From: SZAS-79 sp963844255
GTDB taxonomy: Bacteria > Pseudomonadota > Gammaproteobacteria > Burkholderiales > SG8-39
Length of the DNA stretch: 64,000 nt
Assembly: GCA_963844255.1 (NCBI GenBank)
Contig: CAWJNP010000030.1
Location: 1 to 64,000, forward strand
Reading direction: 5' to 3'
Positions 24,690-34,087 of the stretch are shown here, piece by piece. Numbering within the stretch: position 1 is the stretch's first letter; each line of letters opens with the position of its first letter. The position numbers were made by a program, and so were the translations under genes. The notes under the pieces are model-generated. The model ran no database searches and was not told where the DNA came from. It saw only the letters and a list, made by a program, of their open reading frames with translations.

Positions 24690-24707
24690 TGTATCGATAT
24701 CGATACA
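24690..24707. repeat. Perfect 18-bp palindrome TGTATCGATATCGATACA
   Basis: A perfect palindrome in the 91-base gap between the 3' ends of two convergent genes. It is preceded by CTGGAGCGG. A nearly identical copy in the opposite orientation relative to its GC-rich flank lies at 41160-41177. It has no loop, so it is more like a dimeric protein site than a terminator hairpin. Confidence 0.6.
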
Positions 24708-24715
24708 CAGCTGAC

Positions 24716-25780
24716 TCAAGCTGCCTGCCAGGCATGTACGCCCTTGCGGTAACCCTCGGCCAGTGAGGTCAGCTTCACCGGCCTGATCTTCGCGGCCTGG
24801 CCGGCCGATCCGAACGCTTCGAAGCGTGCGGTGCAGATTTCCTTCGCGGCGGCGGTCGCATCTTTCAGGAACTTGCGCGGGTCGAACTCGCTCCTGTCCC
24901 TGAAAAGCGCGCGCCTGACCGCCCCGCTCATCGCCAGGCGGATGTCGGTGTCGATGTTGATTTTGCGTACCCCGTGCCGGATGCCCTCCTGTATCTCCTC
25001 TACCGGGACGCCGTAGGTCTCTCCGATCTCTCCGCCATTTTCGCGGATGATCGCCAGCCACTCCTGCGGCACTGAAGAAGAGCCGTGCATCACCAGGTGC
25101 GTATCCGGGATCAGGCGGTGGATTTCCTTCACGCGCCCGATCGCGAGTATGTCGCCAGTCGGTTTGCGGGAGAACTTGTAGGCCCCGTGGGAGGTGCCGA
25201 TCGCGATCGCGAGTGCATCCACCCCGGTCTGGCGCACGAAGTACGCGGCCTGCTCCGGATCGGTCAGCAACTGATCGTGGATCAGGACGCCGTCCGCGCC
25301 CGAGCCGTCCTCCTCGCCTGCCGTCCCTGATTCAAGCGAGCCGAGACAGCCAAGCTCACCCTCGACCGACACGCCCACCGCGTGCGCCATCTCCACCACG
25401 CGCCGGGTCACCTCCACGTTGTACGCGTACGAAGCGGGCGTCTTCATGTCCTCTTCGAGCGAGCCGTCCATCATGACGCTGGTGAAGCCCGCGCGAATCG
25501 AGGCCTGGCAGACTGCAGGGCTTGCGCCGTGGTCCTGGTGCATCACGATGGGTATATGCGGCCAGGTTTCGACCGCGGCCTCGAGCATCTTGCGCAGGAA
25601 CGCCTCGCCTGCGTATTTTCTGGCACCCGCCGATGCCTGCAGGATCACCGGGCTGTCGACCTCGTCGGCCGACTGCATGATCGCCTGGATCTGCTCCATG
25701 TTGTTGATGTTGAACGCCGGCACGCCGTAATCGTGTTCGGCCGCGTGGTCGAGAAGTTGTCTGAGCGATACCAGTGCCAT
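24716..25780 (-). CDS. fba: Fructose-1,6-bisphosphate aldolase, class II (Calvin cycle)
   Basis: A 354-residue class II aldolase (also called CbbA) that makes fructose- and sedoheptulose-bisphosphate. Zinc ligands and active-site segments are VMHQDHGASP, VEGELG, GTSHGAYKF, LVMHGSSSVP and INIDTDIRLA. It is the last gene of the cbb operon, 20 bases downstream of prk. Length and motif set are standard. Confidence 0.96.
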   Translation of the reverse strand: MALVSLRQLLDHAAEHDYGVPAFNINNMEQIQAIMQSADEVDSPVILQASAGARKYAGEAFLRKMLEAAVETWPHIPIVMHQDHGASPAVCQASIRAGFTSVMMDGSLEEDMKTPASYAYNVEVTRRVVEMAHAVGVSVEGELGCLGSLESGTAGEEDGSGADGVLIHDQLLTDPEQAAYFVRQTGVDALAIAIGTSHGAYKFSRKPTGDILAIGRVKEIHRLIPDTHLVMHGSSSVPQEWLAIIRENGGEIGETYGVPVEEIQEGIRHGVRKINIDTDIRLAMSGAVRRALFRDRSEFDPRKFLKDATAAAKEICTARFEAFGSAGQAAKIRPVKLTSLAEGYRKGVHAWQAA

Positions 25781-25800
25781 GCCCCCTCCATTTGAAATTC

Positions 25801-26700
25801 CTAGGCCGAATCCGACTTGGCGCGGCCGGGCGCCTGCTTGCGCCGCTCGATCAACCGCCAGATCAGCGGCGTGAAGATGAGTTGCATCGCCAGGTCCATC
25901 TTCCCGCCCGGGCAGACGATCGTGTTGGCGCGCGACATGTACGAGTCGTGCAGCATCGACATCAGGTAGGGGAAATCGATGCCGCGCGGATTCGCGAAGC
26001 GGATCACCAGGATCGATTCATCGGCGGTGGGAATGTGGCGCGCGATGAACGGATTCGACGTGTCGACGATGGGTACACGCTGAAAATTGATGTGTGTATG
26101 CGTGAACTGCGGTGAGATGTAGTTTACGTAGTCGTTCATCCGCCGCAGGATGGTGTCGGTCACCGCTTCGGTCGAGTAGCCGCGTGTGGCGCGGTCGCGG
26201 TGCAGCTTCTGGATCCACTCCAGGTTGATTACCGGAACCACGCCGATCAGCAGGTCGGCGTGCTGCGCGACATTCACCTCCTGGGTCACCACGCCGCCGT
26301 GCAGCCCTTCGTAGAAGAGCAGGTCGGTCCCGGCGTCCAATTCCTCCCAGGGCGTGAACGTCCCGGGTGGCTGCTTGTACGGCGCCGCCTCTTCCGCATT
26401 GTGCAGGTACTTCCGGATGCGCCCGGTTCCGCTCTGCGCATAGGTTCGGAACAGTGCTTCGAGATCCTCGAACAGATTCGCTTCGGGACCGAAATGGCTG
26501 AAGCGCTGGTTGCCGCGCGCAAGCTCCTCGGCCATTTTCTCCTTCATGCCGGCGCGGTCGTAGCGGTGGAACGCATCGCCTTCGACGAACGCCGCGGTCA
26601 CGCCTTCGCGCCGGAAGATCTGCTCGAAGATTCTCGAGACCGATGTGGTTCCGGCCCCGGAGGAACCGGTGATCGCGATAATCGGATGGGTTGCGGACAT
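25801..26700 (-). CDS. cbbP: Phosphoribulokinase
   Basis: A 299-residue proteobacterial (PrkB-type) phosphoribulokinase, which phosphorylates ribulose-5-phosphate to the RuBisCO substrate. The P-loop is ITGSSGAGTTSV; the catalytic region includes EGDAFHRYDR and FYEGLHGG. The ATG at 26700 lies 10 bases after the fbp stop. Fourth enzyme gene of the cbb operon. Confidence 0.96.
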   Translation of the reverse strand: MSATHPIIAITGSSGAGTTSVSRIFEQIFRREGVTAAFVEGDAFHRYDRAGMKEKMAEELARGNQRFSHFGPEANLFEDLEALFRTYAQSGTGRIRKYLHNAEEAAPYKQPPGTFTPWEELDAGTDLLFYEGLHGGVVTQEVNVAQHADLLIGVVPVINLEWIQKLHRDRATRGYSTEAVTDTILRRMNDYVNYISPQFTHTHINFQRVPIVDTSNPFIARHIPTADESILVIRFANPRGIDFPYLMSMLHDSYMSRANTIVCPGGKMDLAMQLIFTPLIWRLIERRKQAPGRAKSDSA

Positions 26701-26710
26701 GTCTTCTCCG

Positions 26711-27787
26711 TCAAACGCCGTTTTGCGCCAGGAACAACCCGCGGGCGGCGAACAGCGGCGCGTCGTACTCGCGCACGCCGGATTCGCCGTGATACCGCTC
26801 AAGCCGGTCCACCTCCTCGCGCGACCCGAAGATGAAACCGATTCTCTGGTGCAGGTCCGCCGGTTCCACATCCAGGATGCGTTGCCAGCCGCAGCTGGCT
26901 GCACCGCCCGCCTGCTCAACGATGAACGCTGCCGGATTCGCCTCGTAAAGCAGGCGCAGCCGTCCTGGCCGGATCGGGCTCTTCGTATCGCGCGGATACA
27001 GGAACACGCCGCCACGCATCAGGATCCGATGCAGTTCCGCCACCAGCGATGCGATCCAGCGCATGTTGAAATCCTTGCCGCGCGCGCCTGTTTTTCCGGC
27101 GAGACATTCGTCGACGTAGCGTTTCACCGCAGGCTCCCAGAAGCGGCTGTTCGATGCGTTGATCGCGAACTCGCTCGTGGCCGATGGAATCCCCAGCCCC
27201 GGATGCGTCAGGATGAATTCGCCGAGCTGGGGATCAAGCGTGAAACCGTGAACGCCGGTTCCCACCGTGATCACCAGCATCGTCGACGGTCCGTAGATCG
27301 CGTACCCGGCGCACACCTGGCGCGTGCCGGGCTGCAGGAAGTCTTCCTCGGTCGCATCCTGTTCCGGCCGAGGCGCCCGCAGGATGGAAAAGATGCTGCC
27401 GACCGCCACGTTCACGTCGATGTTGGAGGAGCCATCCAGCGGATCGAACACCAGCAGGTACTTGCCCCGGGGGTAACGGGCAGGAATCGGATACGGCGCA
27501 TCCATCTCCTCGGACACGACCCCGGCAAGATGACCCCCCCATTCGGTGGTGCGCAGGAACGTCTCGTTGGCGAGCACATCGAGCTTTTTCTGCTGCTCGC
27601 CCTGGACGTTGGCGCTCGCTGCGTCGCCGAGCATGTTGGCCAGCGCACCGTGCGCGACCGCCTTGGCAATCGCCTTGCAGGCCAGCGCGACGCTCAGGAT
27701 CAGCGCATTGAGGTCGCCGCTCGCCTCCGGGTGCTGGCGACGCTCCTCGATCAGAAACTGGGTGAGGGTTGTCCGGTTCGCGAGCAT
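26711..27787 (-). CDS. fbp: Fructose-1,6-bisphosphatase, class I
   Basis: A 358-residue class I enzyme with the metal-binding DPLDGSSNIDV, VSEEMD and the substrate loop LYEANPAAFIVEQAGG. In chemoautotrophs it also serves sedoheptulose bisphosphate. It sits between cbbY (two-base gap) and prk in the cbb operon. Confidence 0.96.
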   Translation of the reverse strand: MLANRTTLTQFLIEERRQHPEASGDLNALILSVALACKAIAKAVAHGALANMLGDAASANVQGEQQKKLDVLANETFLRTTEWGGHLAGVVSEEMDAPYPIPARYPRGKYLLVFDPLDGSSNIDVNVAVGSIFSILRAPRPEQDATEEDFLQPGTRQVCAGYAIYGPSTMLVITVGTGVHGFTLDPQLGEFILTHPGLGIPSATSEFAINASNSRFWEPAVKRYVDECLAGKTGARGKDFNMRWIASLVAELHRILMRGGVFLYPRDTKSPIRPGRLRLLYEANPAAFIVEQAGGAASCGWQRILDVEPADLHQRIGFIFGSREEVDRLERYHGESGVREYDAPLFAARGLFLAQNGV

Positions 27788-27789
27788 TC

Positions 27790-28533
27790 TCAGGGCCCTC
27801 GTCCTGCGGACGCAAGGTCGCGTCCGATCCAATCGGCATGCAGGCTCTGGAGCCTGGTCAGGTCGGTTTGCGCAAGCGTATTGAGCTGGAGTTGCGCTGC
27901 ACTGACATCCTGGTCGATGTTCCACCGCGTCGGCGTGACCACGGTGAACAATCCGGCGGCCCTGGCTGCCCGCAGGCCGTTGGCTGAATCCTCGAAGGCC
28001 ATGCAGGATTCAGCCGGCAGCCGCAGACCCTGCAGCGCCCTCTCGTATATGTCGGGCGCGGGCTTCTTGTTCGTCACGCTGTCGCCGGCAGACACCGTCG
28101 CGAACCAGCCCATCGCCCCGCGCCCGAACGCCGCGTTGACCAGCACCTCGAGGTTGGCCGAGGTCGTGGTGGTGGCAATCGCGAGCTTGAGCCCTGCAGC
28201 CCGTGCGTCGTCGATCAGCCTGCCCACGCCGGGGCGCAGGGGAAGCCTGAAGCTCTCGAGCAGATCCTGATAGATGCGCGTCTTCGTCGCGTGGATCATT
28301 TCGATCGACGACAACTCCCGTGCGCGCTCGGCCGGGGTTCCTTCGAGCCTTGCGACATAGTGCGCGATGCGCTCCTTTCCACCCGACACCTGGAGCAGAT
28401 CGGCGTACAGCGCCGGGCTCCAGTCCCACCACAGTTCGAGCTCGATGAACGCGGCATTGAACGCCTGACGATGCGCTTCCTCCGTATCGACAAGCGTCCC
28501 GTCCACGTCGAATATCAGGGCGCGCAGCGTCAT
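27790..28533 (-). CDS. cbbY: CbbY-type HAD phosphatase
   Basis: A 247-residue haloacid-dehalogenase phosphatase: nucleophile motif FDVDGTLVDTEEAH, motif II LAIATTTTSAN, the lysine in NKKPAPDIYE, and EDSANGLRAA. CbbY dephosphorylates xylulose-1,5-bisphosphate, a misfire product that inhibits RuBisCO. It overlaps the cbbX stop by four bases and precedes fbp. A phosphoglycolate phosphatase is a less likely reading. Confidence 0.9.
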   Translation of the reverse strand: MTLRALIFDVDGTLVDTEEAHRQAFNAAFIELELWWDWSPALYADLLQVSGGKERIAHYVARLEGTPAERARELSSIEMIHATKTRIYQDLLESFRLPLRPGVGRLIDDARAAGLKLAIATTTTSANLEVLVNAAFGRGAMGWFATVSAGDSVTNKKPAPDIYERALQGLRLPAESCMAFEDSANGLRAARAAGLFTVVTPTRWNIDQDVSAAQLQLNTLAQTDLTRLQSLHADWIGRDLASAGRGP

Positions 28534-29447
28534 TGGCGTTTCTCCTGTTGATCGAATAGGCGGCTCGCCAGGATGTCTTCGGCCTCGATCGTCGCGAGCA
28601 TTCCGCGGGTCAGCGATCCGTTGCGATGTTCGAACAGGCGGTTCGCCTGGCGCAGCCTGGCACGGTCAAGCGCGTTGCGGACCGAACGCGCATTGGCGAA
28701 ATTGGGCCGTGCCTTCCTGAGCGCCACGTACTCACGCAGCGCCTGCTCGGCGGGCGCGCTCAACGCGTACTGCATGCGCTCGAGCATGAGGCCGGCAATG
28801 GCGAAAAGTTCGTCGCCCGAGTAGTCGGGAAAGTCGATGTGATGCGCCACGCGCGAGGCCAGACCCGGGTTCGACGTGAAGAACCGCTCCATGCGGTCCT
28901 GGTACCCGGCGAACACGACCACCAGATCGTCGCGCTGGTTTTCCATTACCTGCAGGAGGATCTCGATCGCCTCCTGGCCGTAGTCGCGCTCGTTCTCCGG
29001 GCGATAGAGGTAGTACGCCTCGTCGATGAACAGCACTCCGCCCATCGCGCGCTTGAGCACTTCCCTTGTCTTCGGTGCGGTATGGCCGATGTACTGACCG
29101 ACGAGGTCGTCGCGCGTGACCGCGACCAGGTGTCCTTTGCGTATGTAGCCCAGGCCGTGCAGGATGGCCGCCATCCGCATGGCCACGGTGGTCTTGCCCG
29201 TACCCGGATTGCCGGTGAAGCTCATGTGCAGCGGCGGCGCCTCGGCCTGCAGCCCGACCGAACGCCGCAGTTTCTCGACCAGCAGCAGCGCGGCAATCTC
29301 GCGCACCCGCTTTTTCACCGGCGCCAGGCCGACCAGCTCGCCCTCCAGAGCCTCGAGGGCACCGGCAACGCTCGATTCGCGATACAGGGCATCGAGGTCG
29401 AGCGCCGGCGTTTCTGCAACGGCCATCGCGGACTCGGGCATCGTCAT
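28530..29447 (-). CDS. cbbX: CbbX, red-type RuBisCO activase
   Basis: A 305-residue AAA+ protein: Walker A GNPGTGKTTV, Walker B GVLFIDEAYYLY, and the arginine-finger region around NPGLASRVAHHIDFP. CbbX pulls the C-terminus of the large subunit to release inhibitory sugar phosphates from red-type RuBisCO. It is seven bases after cbbS, the standard place for form IC operons. ATGs at 29447, 29441 and 29426 are all possible starts. Confidence 0.95.
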   Translation of the reverse strand: MTMPESAMAVAETPALDLDALYRESSVAGALEALEGELVGLAPVKKRVREIAALLLVEKLRRSVGLQAEAPPLHMSFTGNPGTGKTTVAMRMAAILHGLGYIRKGHLVAVTRDDLVGQYIGHTAPKTREVLKRAMGGVLFIDEAYYLYRPENERDYGQEAIEILLQVMENQRDDLVVVFAGYQDRMERFFTSNPGLASRVAHHIDFPDYSGDELFAIAGLMLERMQYALSAPAEQALREYVALRKARPNFANARSVRNALDRARLRQANRLFEHRNGSLTRGMLATIEAEDILASRLFDQQEKRQ

Positions 29448-29454
29448 CGACAAC

Positions 29455-29889
29455 TCAGCCGCGCTCGCCGGAGGGTTTGTCAGTCGCGTACGAGTGGATC
29501 GTGTAGCCCACGGTGCGCCCGTCGCGGTCCTGGCGCACGACGTTGAAGCCGGGCTCGCGCGCCGGCCGATTGACCAGATATGACATGCGCAGAGATTCCA
29601 CACCACGCGTGCTGTCGAACGCCGTGACGCGCACGTAGTAGTTCGGAAAAGTCTTCCGGCAGGCGTCGATCTCCACCAGGATGCCCGCCGGATCCTTCAG
29701 ATCGAACATCGGGTTCCCGTACATTTCCCAGTAAGTGTTGCGCGGATGCGGGTCGTCGGTATATTCGACACCCACCGCCCAGCCCTTGTTGAGGGCGTAT
29801 TCGAGCTGGCGGGTAATCTGCGCATCCGTCAGATCCGGCAGAAACGAAAACTGACCCTGGGTGATCCGGTTGCTGCTGCTGGTGATCAT
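29455..29889 (-). CDS. cbbS: RuBisCO small subunit, form IC
   Basis: A 144-residue red-type small subunit. MITSSSNRITQGQFSFLPDL at the N-terminus and the extended C-terminal hairpin (about residues 108-140, ending YATDKPSGERG) are characteristic of form IC/ID enzymes. It follows cbbL by 21 bases. Confidence 0.96.
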   Translation of the reverse strand: MITSSSNRITQGQFSFLPDLTDAQITRQLEYALNKGWAVGVEYTDDPHPRNTYWEMYGNPMFDLKDPAGILVEIDACRKTFPNYYVRVTAFDSTRGVESLRMSYLVNRPAREPGFNVVRQDRDGRTVGYTIHSYATDKPSGERG

Positions 29890-29910
29890 GCGGAGGTCTC
29901 CTCGAAGCGC

Positions 29911-31404
29911 TCAGGCGCTGGCAGTGGCGGTCGGCACGAAATCGGCGGTGTCGGTCGATTCGTAGTTGAAGGTGACGTCGCCCCAGGTGTCGAGCGCAGC
30001 CTTGAGCGGGCTGCACCACCGGGCGGCCTCCTGCAGGATCTGCGGGCCTTCGTTCAAATAGTCGCGACCCTCGTTGCGTGCCAGGATCATGGCCTCGAGC
30101 GCGACACGATTCGCGACCGCGCCGGCCTGGATGCCCATGGGATGGCCGATCGTGCCGCCGCCGAACTGCAGCACCACGTCCTCGCCAAGATAATGGATCA
30201 ACTGGTGCATCTGGCCGGCATGGATGCCGCCGGAAGCGACCGGCATGACCCGGTTCAGCGACGCCCAGTCCTGATCGAAGAACAGGCCGTTCTCCAGCGA
30301 CATGGGAGTGTGCGTTTCGCGCAGCGTGTCGTAGAAACCCTTGATCATGAGCGGATCACCCTCGAGCTTGCCGACCACGGTGCCTGCATGGATGTGGTCC
30401 ACCCCGGCCATGCGCATCCACTTGCAGATCACGCGGAAGTTCATGCCGTGATTCTTCTGCCGCGAGTAGGTCGAGTTTCCGGCGCGGTGCAGGTGCAGGA
30501 TCATGTCGTTGTTGCGCGCCCAGCGTGCCATCGACTGGATCGCGGTATAGCCGATCACCAGGTCGATCATGATGATGATCGAGCCCAGGCTCTTGGCAAA
30601 TTCGGCGCGCTCGTACATCTCTTCCATCGTGCCCGCAGTCACGTTGAGGTAGTGGCCCTTGATTTCACCCGTCGCGGCAGAGGCCTTGTTCACGGCTTCC
30701 ATGCAATAAAGAAAGCGGTCGCGCCAGTGCATGAACGGCTGCGAATTGATGTTCTCGTCGTCCTTCATGAAGTCGAGCCCGCCTCTGAGGCCCTCGTACA
30801 CCACCCGGCCGTAGTTGCGGCCGGACAAGCCGAGCTTGGGCTTGGTGGTCGCACCGAGCAGCGGCCGGCCGAACTTGTCCAGCCGCTCTCGTTCGACCAC
30901 GATGCCGGTGGCGGGGCCCTGGAACGTCTTCAGGTAAGCCACGGGAATGCGCATGTCCTCCAGTCGCAACGCCTTGATGGCCTTGAACCCGAACACGTTG
31001 CCGATGATCGAGGCCGTGAGATTGGCGATCGACCCGCCCTCGAACAGGTCCAGGTCGTAGGCGACATAGGCGAAATACTGCTGCTCGGTCCGCGTGCCGG
31101 GGCCGGTATTGGGTACGGGATCCACGCGGTAGGCCTTGGCGCGGTACAGGTCGCACGCGGTCAGGCGGTCGGTCCAGACCACGGTCCAGGTCGCGGTGGA
31201 CGATTCGCCCGCAACCGCTGCGGCGGCCTCTTCGGCGTCCACCCCTTCCTGCGGCGTGATGCGAAACAGCGCAAGCACGTCCGTGTCCCGGGGCTGGTAA
31301 TCCGGCACCCAGTAGCCCATCTGGACGTACTTCAACACCCCGGACTTGTAGCGTTGCGTGGCGTCGGTGATCTGCGTGGTGCTGCCTTCAGTGATGCTTC
31401 CCAT
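29911..31404 (-). CDS. cbbL: RuBisCO large subunit, form IC (red-like)
   Basis: A 497-residue large subunit. Active-site elements are GATTKPKLG (about 185-193), the carbamylated lysine in GGLDFMKDDENIN (Lys214), and LHLHRAGNSTYSRQ. The sequence pattern and the neighbouring cbbX identify form IC. The ATG at 31404 has GGAG upstream; four further in-frame codons exist before it. First gene of the cbb operon, divergent from cbbR. Confidence 0.97.
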   Translation of the reverse strand: MGSITEGSTTQITDATQRYKSGVLKYVQMGYWVPDYQPRDTDVLALFRITPQEGVDAEEAAAAVAGESSTATWTVVWTDRLTACDLYRAKAYRVDPVPNTGPGTRTEQQYFAYVAYDLDLFEGGSIANLTASIIGNVFGFKAIKALRLEDMRIPVAYLKTFQGPATGIVVERERLDKFGRPLLGATTKPKLGLSGRNYGRVVYEGLRGGLDFMKDDENINSQPFMHWRDRFLYCMEAVNKASAATGEIKGHYLNVTAGTMEEMYERAEFAKSLGSIIIMIDLVIGYTAIQSMARWARNNDMILHLHRAGNSTYSRQKNHGMNFRVICKWMRMAGVDHIHAGTVVGKLEGDPLMIKGFYDTLRETHTPMSLENGLFFDQDWASLNRVMPVASGGIHAGQMHQLIHYLGEDVVLQFGGGTIGHPMGIQAGAVANRVALEAMILARNEGRDYLNEGPQILQEAARWCSPLKAALDTWGDVTFNYESTDTADFVPTATASA

Positions 31405-31443
31405 TCGTCTCTCCACCAGGTTGAGCAGAAAACACGCTGAAGC

Positions 31444-31458
31444 TTAGGTATTTGCTAA
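31444..31458. promoter_or_regulatory. Probable CbbR (LysR) binding site in the cbbL-cbbR gap
   Basis: TTAG, seven bases, CTAA (31444-31447 and 31455-31458) forms a T-N11-A palindrome with the TNA-N7-TNA spacing typical of CbbR sites. It lies 40 bases upstream of cbbL and 58 bases upstream of cbbR, in an AT-rich 112-base gap. Further AT-rich half-sites follow between 31460 and 31505. Confidence 0.6.
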
Positions 31459-31516
31459 CATAGATACTATTCAGTAATTCTTGCTCTAGAAATCAGAAAA
31501 TACTTATACATACATA

Positions 31517-32518
31517 ATGCGACACGTCACCTTGCGGATGCTCCGGGTGTTTTCCACGGTGGCCCGCCATCTCAGCGTCACGGCCGCAGCCAGGGAACTG
31601 CACCTGACTCAGCCGGCGGTCACGATGCAGGTGAAGGAGCTCGAGCGGATTTCCGGCGCACCGCTGCTCGAGCGCATCGGTCGCAGGATCTATCTGACCG
31701 AAGCCGGCAGAGAACTCGCCGTGTGTGCGGCGAACGTCACCGAGAATCTGCGCGAAACCGAGGAGCGGCTCGACGCGCTGCACGGCTTGCAGAAAGGGCT
31801 GCTCAGGCTCGGTGCAGTGAGCACGGCGAAGTATTTCGCTCCCGCACTGCTCGCCGGCTTCACCGCGGCGCACCCCGGCGTAACCGTCCGGTTTTCGATC
31901 GGCAACCGGGAGGAGACCATTGGCAACCTGACCGCAAACGAGGTCGATCTTGCCATCATGGGCAGGCCTCCCCGCGAGATAGACACCCTCTCGGAATCGT
32001 TCGCGAAGCACCCGCTGATCATCATCGCGCCTCCCTCACATCCGCTGGCCGCCAAGCGCCGCGTGCAGATGCGGGAACTGGCCGGCGAAAGGTTCCTGAT
32101 CCGCGAACTGGGCTCGGGCACCCGGGCGTCGATGGAGCGGGTCTTCGCGCAGGCGCGCCTCGCCTATCACACCGCCATGGAGATGAGCAGCAATGAAACA
32201 ATCAAGCAGGCGGTGATCGCCGGCATGGGCATCAGTTTCATCTCGAAGCACACGGTCGGCCTGGAACTGCAGACCGGCAGGCTGGTCGCCCTCAAGGTCG
32301 CAGGTCTGCCGATCGTGCGCGACTGGTTCGTGATCCAGCTGCGGACTAAGCGCCTGTCTCCGGTTGCAGCGGCATTCAAGCAGTTTCTTGCGACCGGCGG
32401 GGCCGCGATCATCGACCAGTCGGTCGGCGTGTCCGGCGGCGCAGTTCCGAAGCAAAGAGTGGTTCGCCCACCCGCCCGCACAAACCGGAAAAAGTCGAGG
32501 CCAGGCGTTTCTACCTGA
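31517..32518 (+). CDS. cbbR: CbbR, LysR-family regulator of the cbb operon
   Basis: A 333-residue LysR-type regulator: N-terminal winged helix-turn-helix (TLRMLRVFSTVARHLSVTAA, LTQPAVTMQVKELE), then a periplasmic-binding-like co-inducer domain. Divergent orientation from cbbL across 112 bases is the classic autoregulated arrangement; it likely senses metabolites such as RuBP or NADPH. The last 30 residues are a basic, low-complexity tail. Confidence 0.95.
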   Translation: MRHVTLRMLRVFSTVARHLSVTAAARELHLTQPAVTMQVKELERISGAPLLERIGRRIYLTEAGRELAVCAANVTENLRETEERLDALHGLQKGLLRLGAVSTAKYFAPALLAGFTAAHPGVTVRFSIGNREETIGNLTANEVDLAIMGRPPREIDTLSESFAKHPLIIIAPPSHPLAAKRRVQMRELAGERFLIRELGSGTRASMERVFAQARLAYHTAMEMSSNETIKQAVIAGMGISFISKHTVGLELQTGRLVALKVAGLPIVRDWFVIQLRTKRLSPVAAAFKQFLATGGAAIIDQSVGVSGGAVPKQRVVRPPARTNRKKSRPGVST

Positions 32519-32559
32519 AGGCCCTTCGTCCAGGCCGGCACGGCGCCGGGCTCAGCGCC

Positions 32560-32955
32560 TCAGCACTGCTCCCAGGGCAGCCCTTCGTGACGCCACCCCG
32601 TGGACGCACTGCGCTGATGCTTGTCGTTCAGTTCGCCTTCGAAGCCGTGCGCAACGTTGTAGATGTTCTTCAGTCCGTGCCGCTCGAGTGTTTCGCCGGC
32701 CTCCTGCGAGCGGTTGCCGCTGCGGCAGATCAGCACGATCGGGCGCACGGCGTGGTCGGTGCCGGCAAGCTTCTTCACCTGGCCGACGAAATGCGGGTTC
32801 ACTTCCCAGTCCGGGCCATCGTTCCAGGCCACGTGAAGTGCGCCGACGGGATGACCGACGAACAGGTACTCCATTTCGCTACGGCAGTCGATGAACAGCG
32901 CATCCGCGTGCTGCCGCAGAAATTCGAAGGCCTGATTCGGGTCGAGATGCTTCAT
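32560..32955 (-). CDS. Single-domain rhodanese
   Basis: A 131-residue rhodanese with the active-site loop CRSGNRS in VLICRSGNRSQEAGETLE; the catalytic cysteine would carry a persulfide. The first 60 residues contain LFIDCRSEMEYLFVGHPVGA, typical of the family. It is cytoplasmic (no signal). Its location near TusA/DsrE genes suggests a role in feeding sulfur to the relay system. Confidence 0.9.
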   Translation of the reverse strand: MKHLDPNQAFEFLRQHADALFIDCRSEMEYLFVGHPVGALHVAWNDGPDWEVNPHFVGQVKKLAGTDHAVRPIVLICRSGNRSQEAGETLERHGLKNIYNVAHGFEGELNDKHQRSASTGWRHEGLPWEQC

Positions 32956-33002
32956 GGGGTGCGCATTATCGACCTCAACCGGCCGCAAGCGCAATCCGGG
33001 CC

Positions 33003-34049
33003 CTAGGGAGACGAAATCTGCTCGTCCTCGGCGAGCAGGCTGCGTAGCGCAACGTCCAGTGCACCGGGTTCCAGCCCGATCAGCCCGCGGGCCGTGGCCA
33101 GCCAGCGTTCCGCCCCTTCGGCTGCCACGCGGTACAGGCCAGCCGTCGCGCCCGATCGCACGAATTCCTCGTACGCGTCCATGACCTGGGGAAACAGTTG
33201 CCGGCGCGGCGCGTCGAACGTCGCAAAATAGAAATGCAGCGCGGGAAGATTGGGGCCGCAAAGCAGCCCGGGGAGGGTGGACAGGCAGTCGGCGAGCAGA
33301 TCGCGCACCGCACGCACGAAAGGCTCGCTGCGTGGGGGCACGCTGGTGACGATCCAGTCCGGCCATGCCTGACCGAGCATCTCTCCCGCCAACGCCTCGC
33401 CGACTTCGTGAAGGATCATCGTTTCCGCTTCGTTGTCCGCCATGCGTGAAAGCGCCGCATCCGGGTCGTCCGCAAATCCGTAGTTCGCCAGCGCGCGGCC
33501 CATGGCGTTGTCGAGCTTGCGCCATTGCCACTCTTCGACTTTCTCCCACAGGTAGCGACGCAAGGATTCCTGGCGCAGGAAAATCGTGCGTCCCTGCAGC
33601 ATGGCCGGCGGGGCGGACAACTCACGCGCGTGTTCCCGCGAGGACACCAGCACCGTGAAGCCCGACCGTTCTTCCATGCGCAGCAAGTCGGCAAGGAAGA
33701 ACATCGGCTTTCTCAATCGCCCGTAGCCCGCGCTGTAGACCAGGCCGCGCGGAAGCAGGACACGATTGACGGCCTCGGCATCGAACGGATCGACCTCTCC
33801 GTCGATCAGCGGAAGATGGAGAAAACCCTCTTCCTCGATTCCGTCCCAGAGCCGCTCGCGCTCCGTTAGCCACTCTCCAAGCTGATCCTTGGGCAGCTTG
33901 CGGGCGAACGGCAGTTCATTCTCCCAGCGATAGAACTCGCGCATCTTGAGCAGGAAGGTGCACAGACCGTAGTCGCCCGCGTGCCGCGCATCCGAGATGT
34001 CGCAGTTGCGTTGCACCGCGCTCGTGAGAAGCGGAAAATCAGACATCAT
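33003..34049 (-). CDS. Conserved protein of unknown function
   Basis: A 348-residue soluble protein. Notable parts are CDISDARHAGDYGLCTFLLK near the N-terminus, WEKVEEWQWRKL in the middle and LHFYFATFDAPRRQLFP near the C-terminus; a histidine/glutamate pair occurs in ILHEVGEALAGE. From memory it resembles the Sfum_1244-type family, common in sulfur-metabolising and other anaerobic proteobacteria, without known function. It is divergent from the tandem-TusA gene across 38 bases, suggesting shared regulation. Confidence 0.75.
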   Translation of the reverse strand: MMSDFPLLTSAVQRNCDISDARHAGDYGLCTFLLKMREFYRWENELPFARKLPKDQLGEWLTERERLWDGIEEEGFLHLPLIDGEVDPFDAEAVNRVLLPRGLVYSAGYGRLRKPMFFLADLLRMEERSGFTVLVSSREHARELSAPPAMLQGRTIFLRQESLRRYLWEKVEEWQWRKLDNAMGRALANYGFADDPDAALSRMADNEAETMILHEVGEALAGEMLGQAWPDWIVTSVPPRSEPFVRAVRDLLADCLSTLPGLLCGPNLPALHFYFATFDAPRRQLFPQVMDAYEEFVRSGATAGLYRVAAEGAERWLATARGLIGLEPGALDVALRSLLAEDEQISSP

Positions 34050-34087
34050 TTGTGTATAGTCGAATCATTTAACCGTTCGCCCTGCCG

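Noticed and set aside
27790..28533. Assignment as phosphoglycolate phosphatase (cbbZ)
   Set aside because: The domain pattern and operon position next to cbbX fit CbbY (xylulose-bisphosphate phosphatase) better, though the substrate is not proven by sequence.
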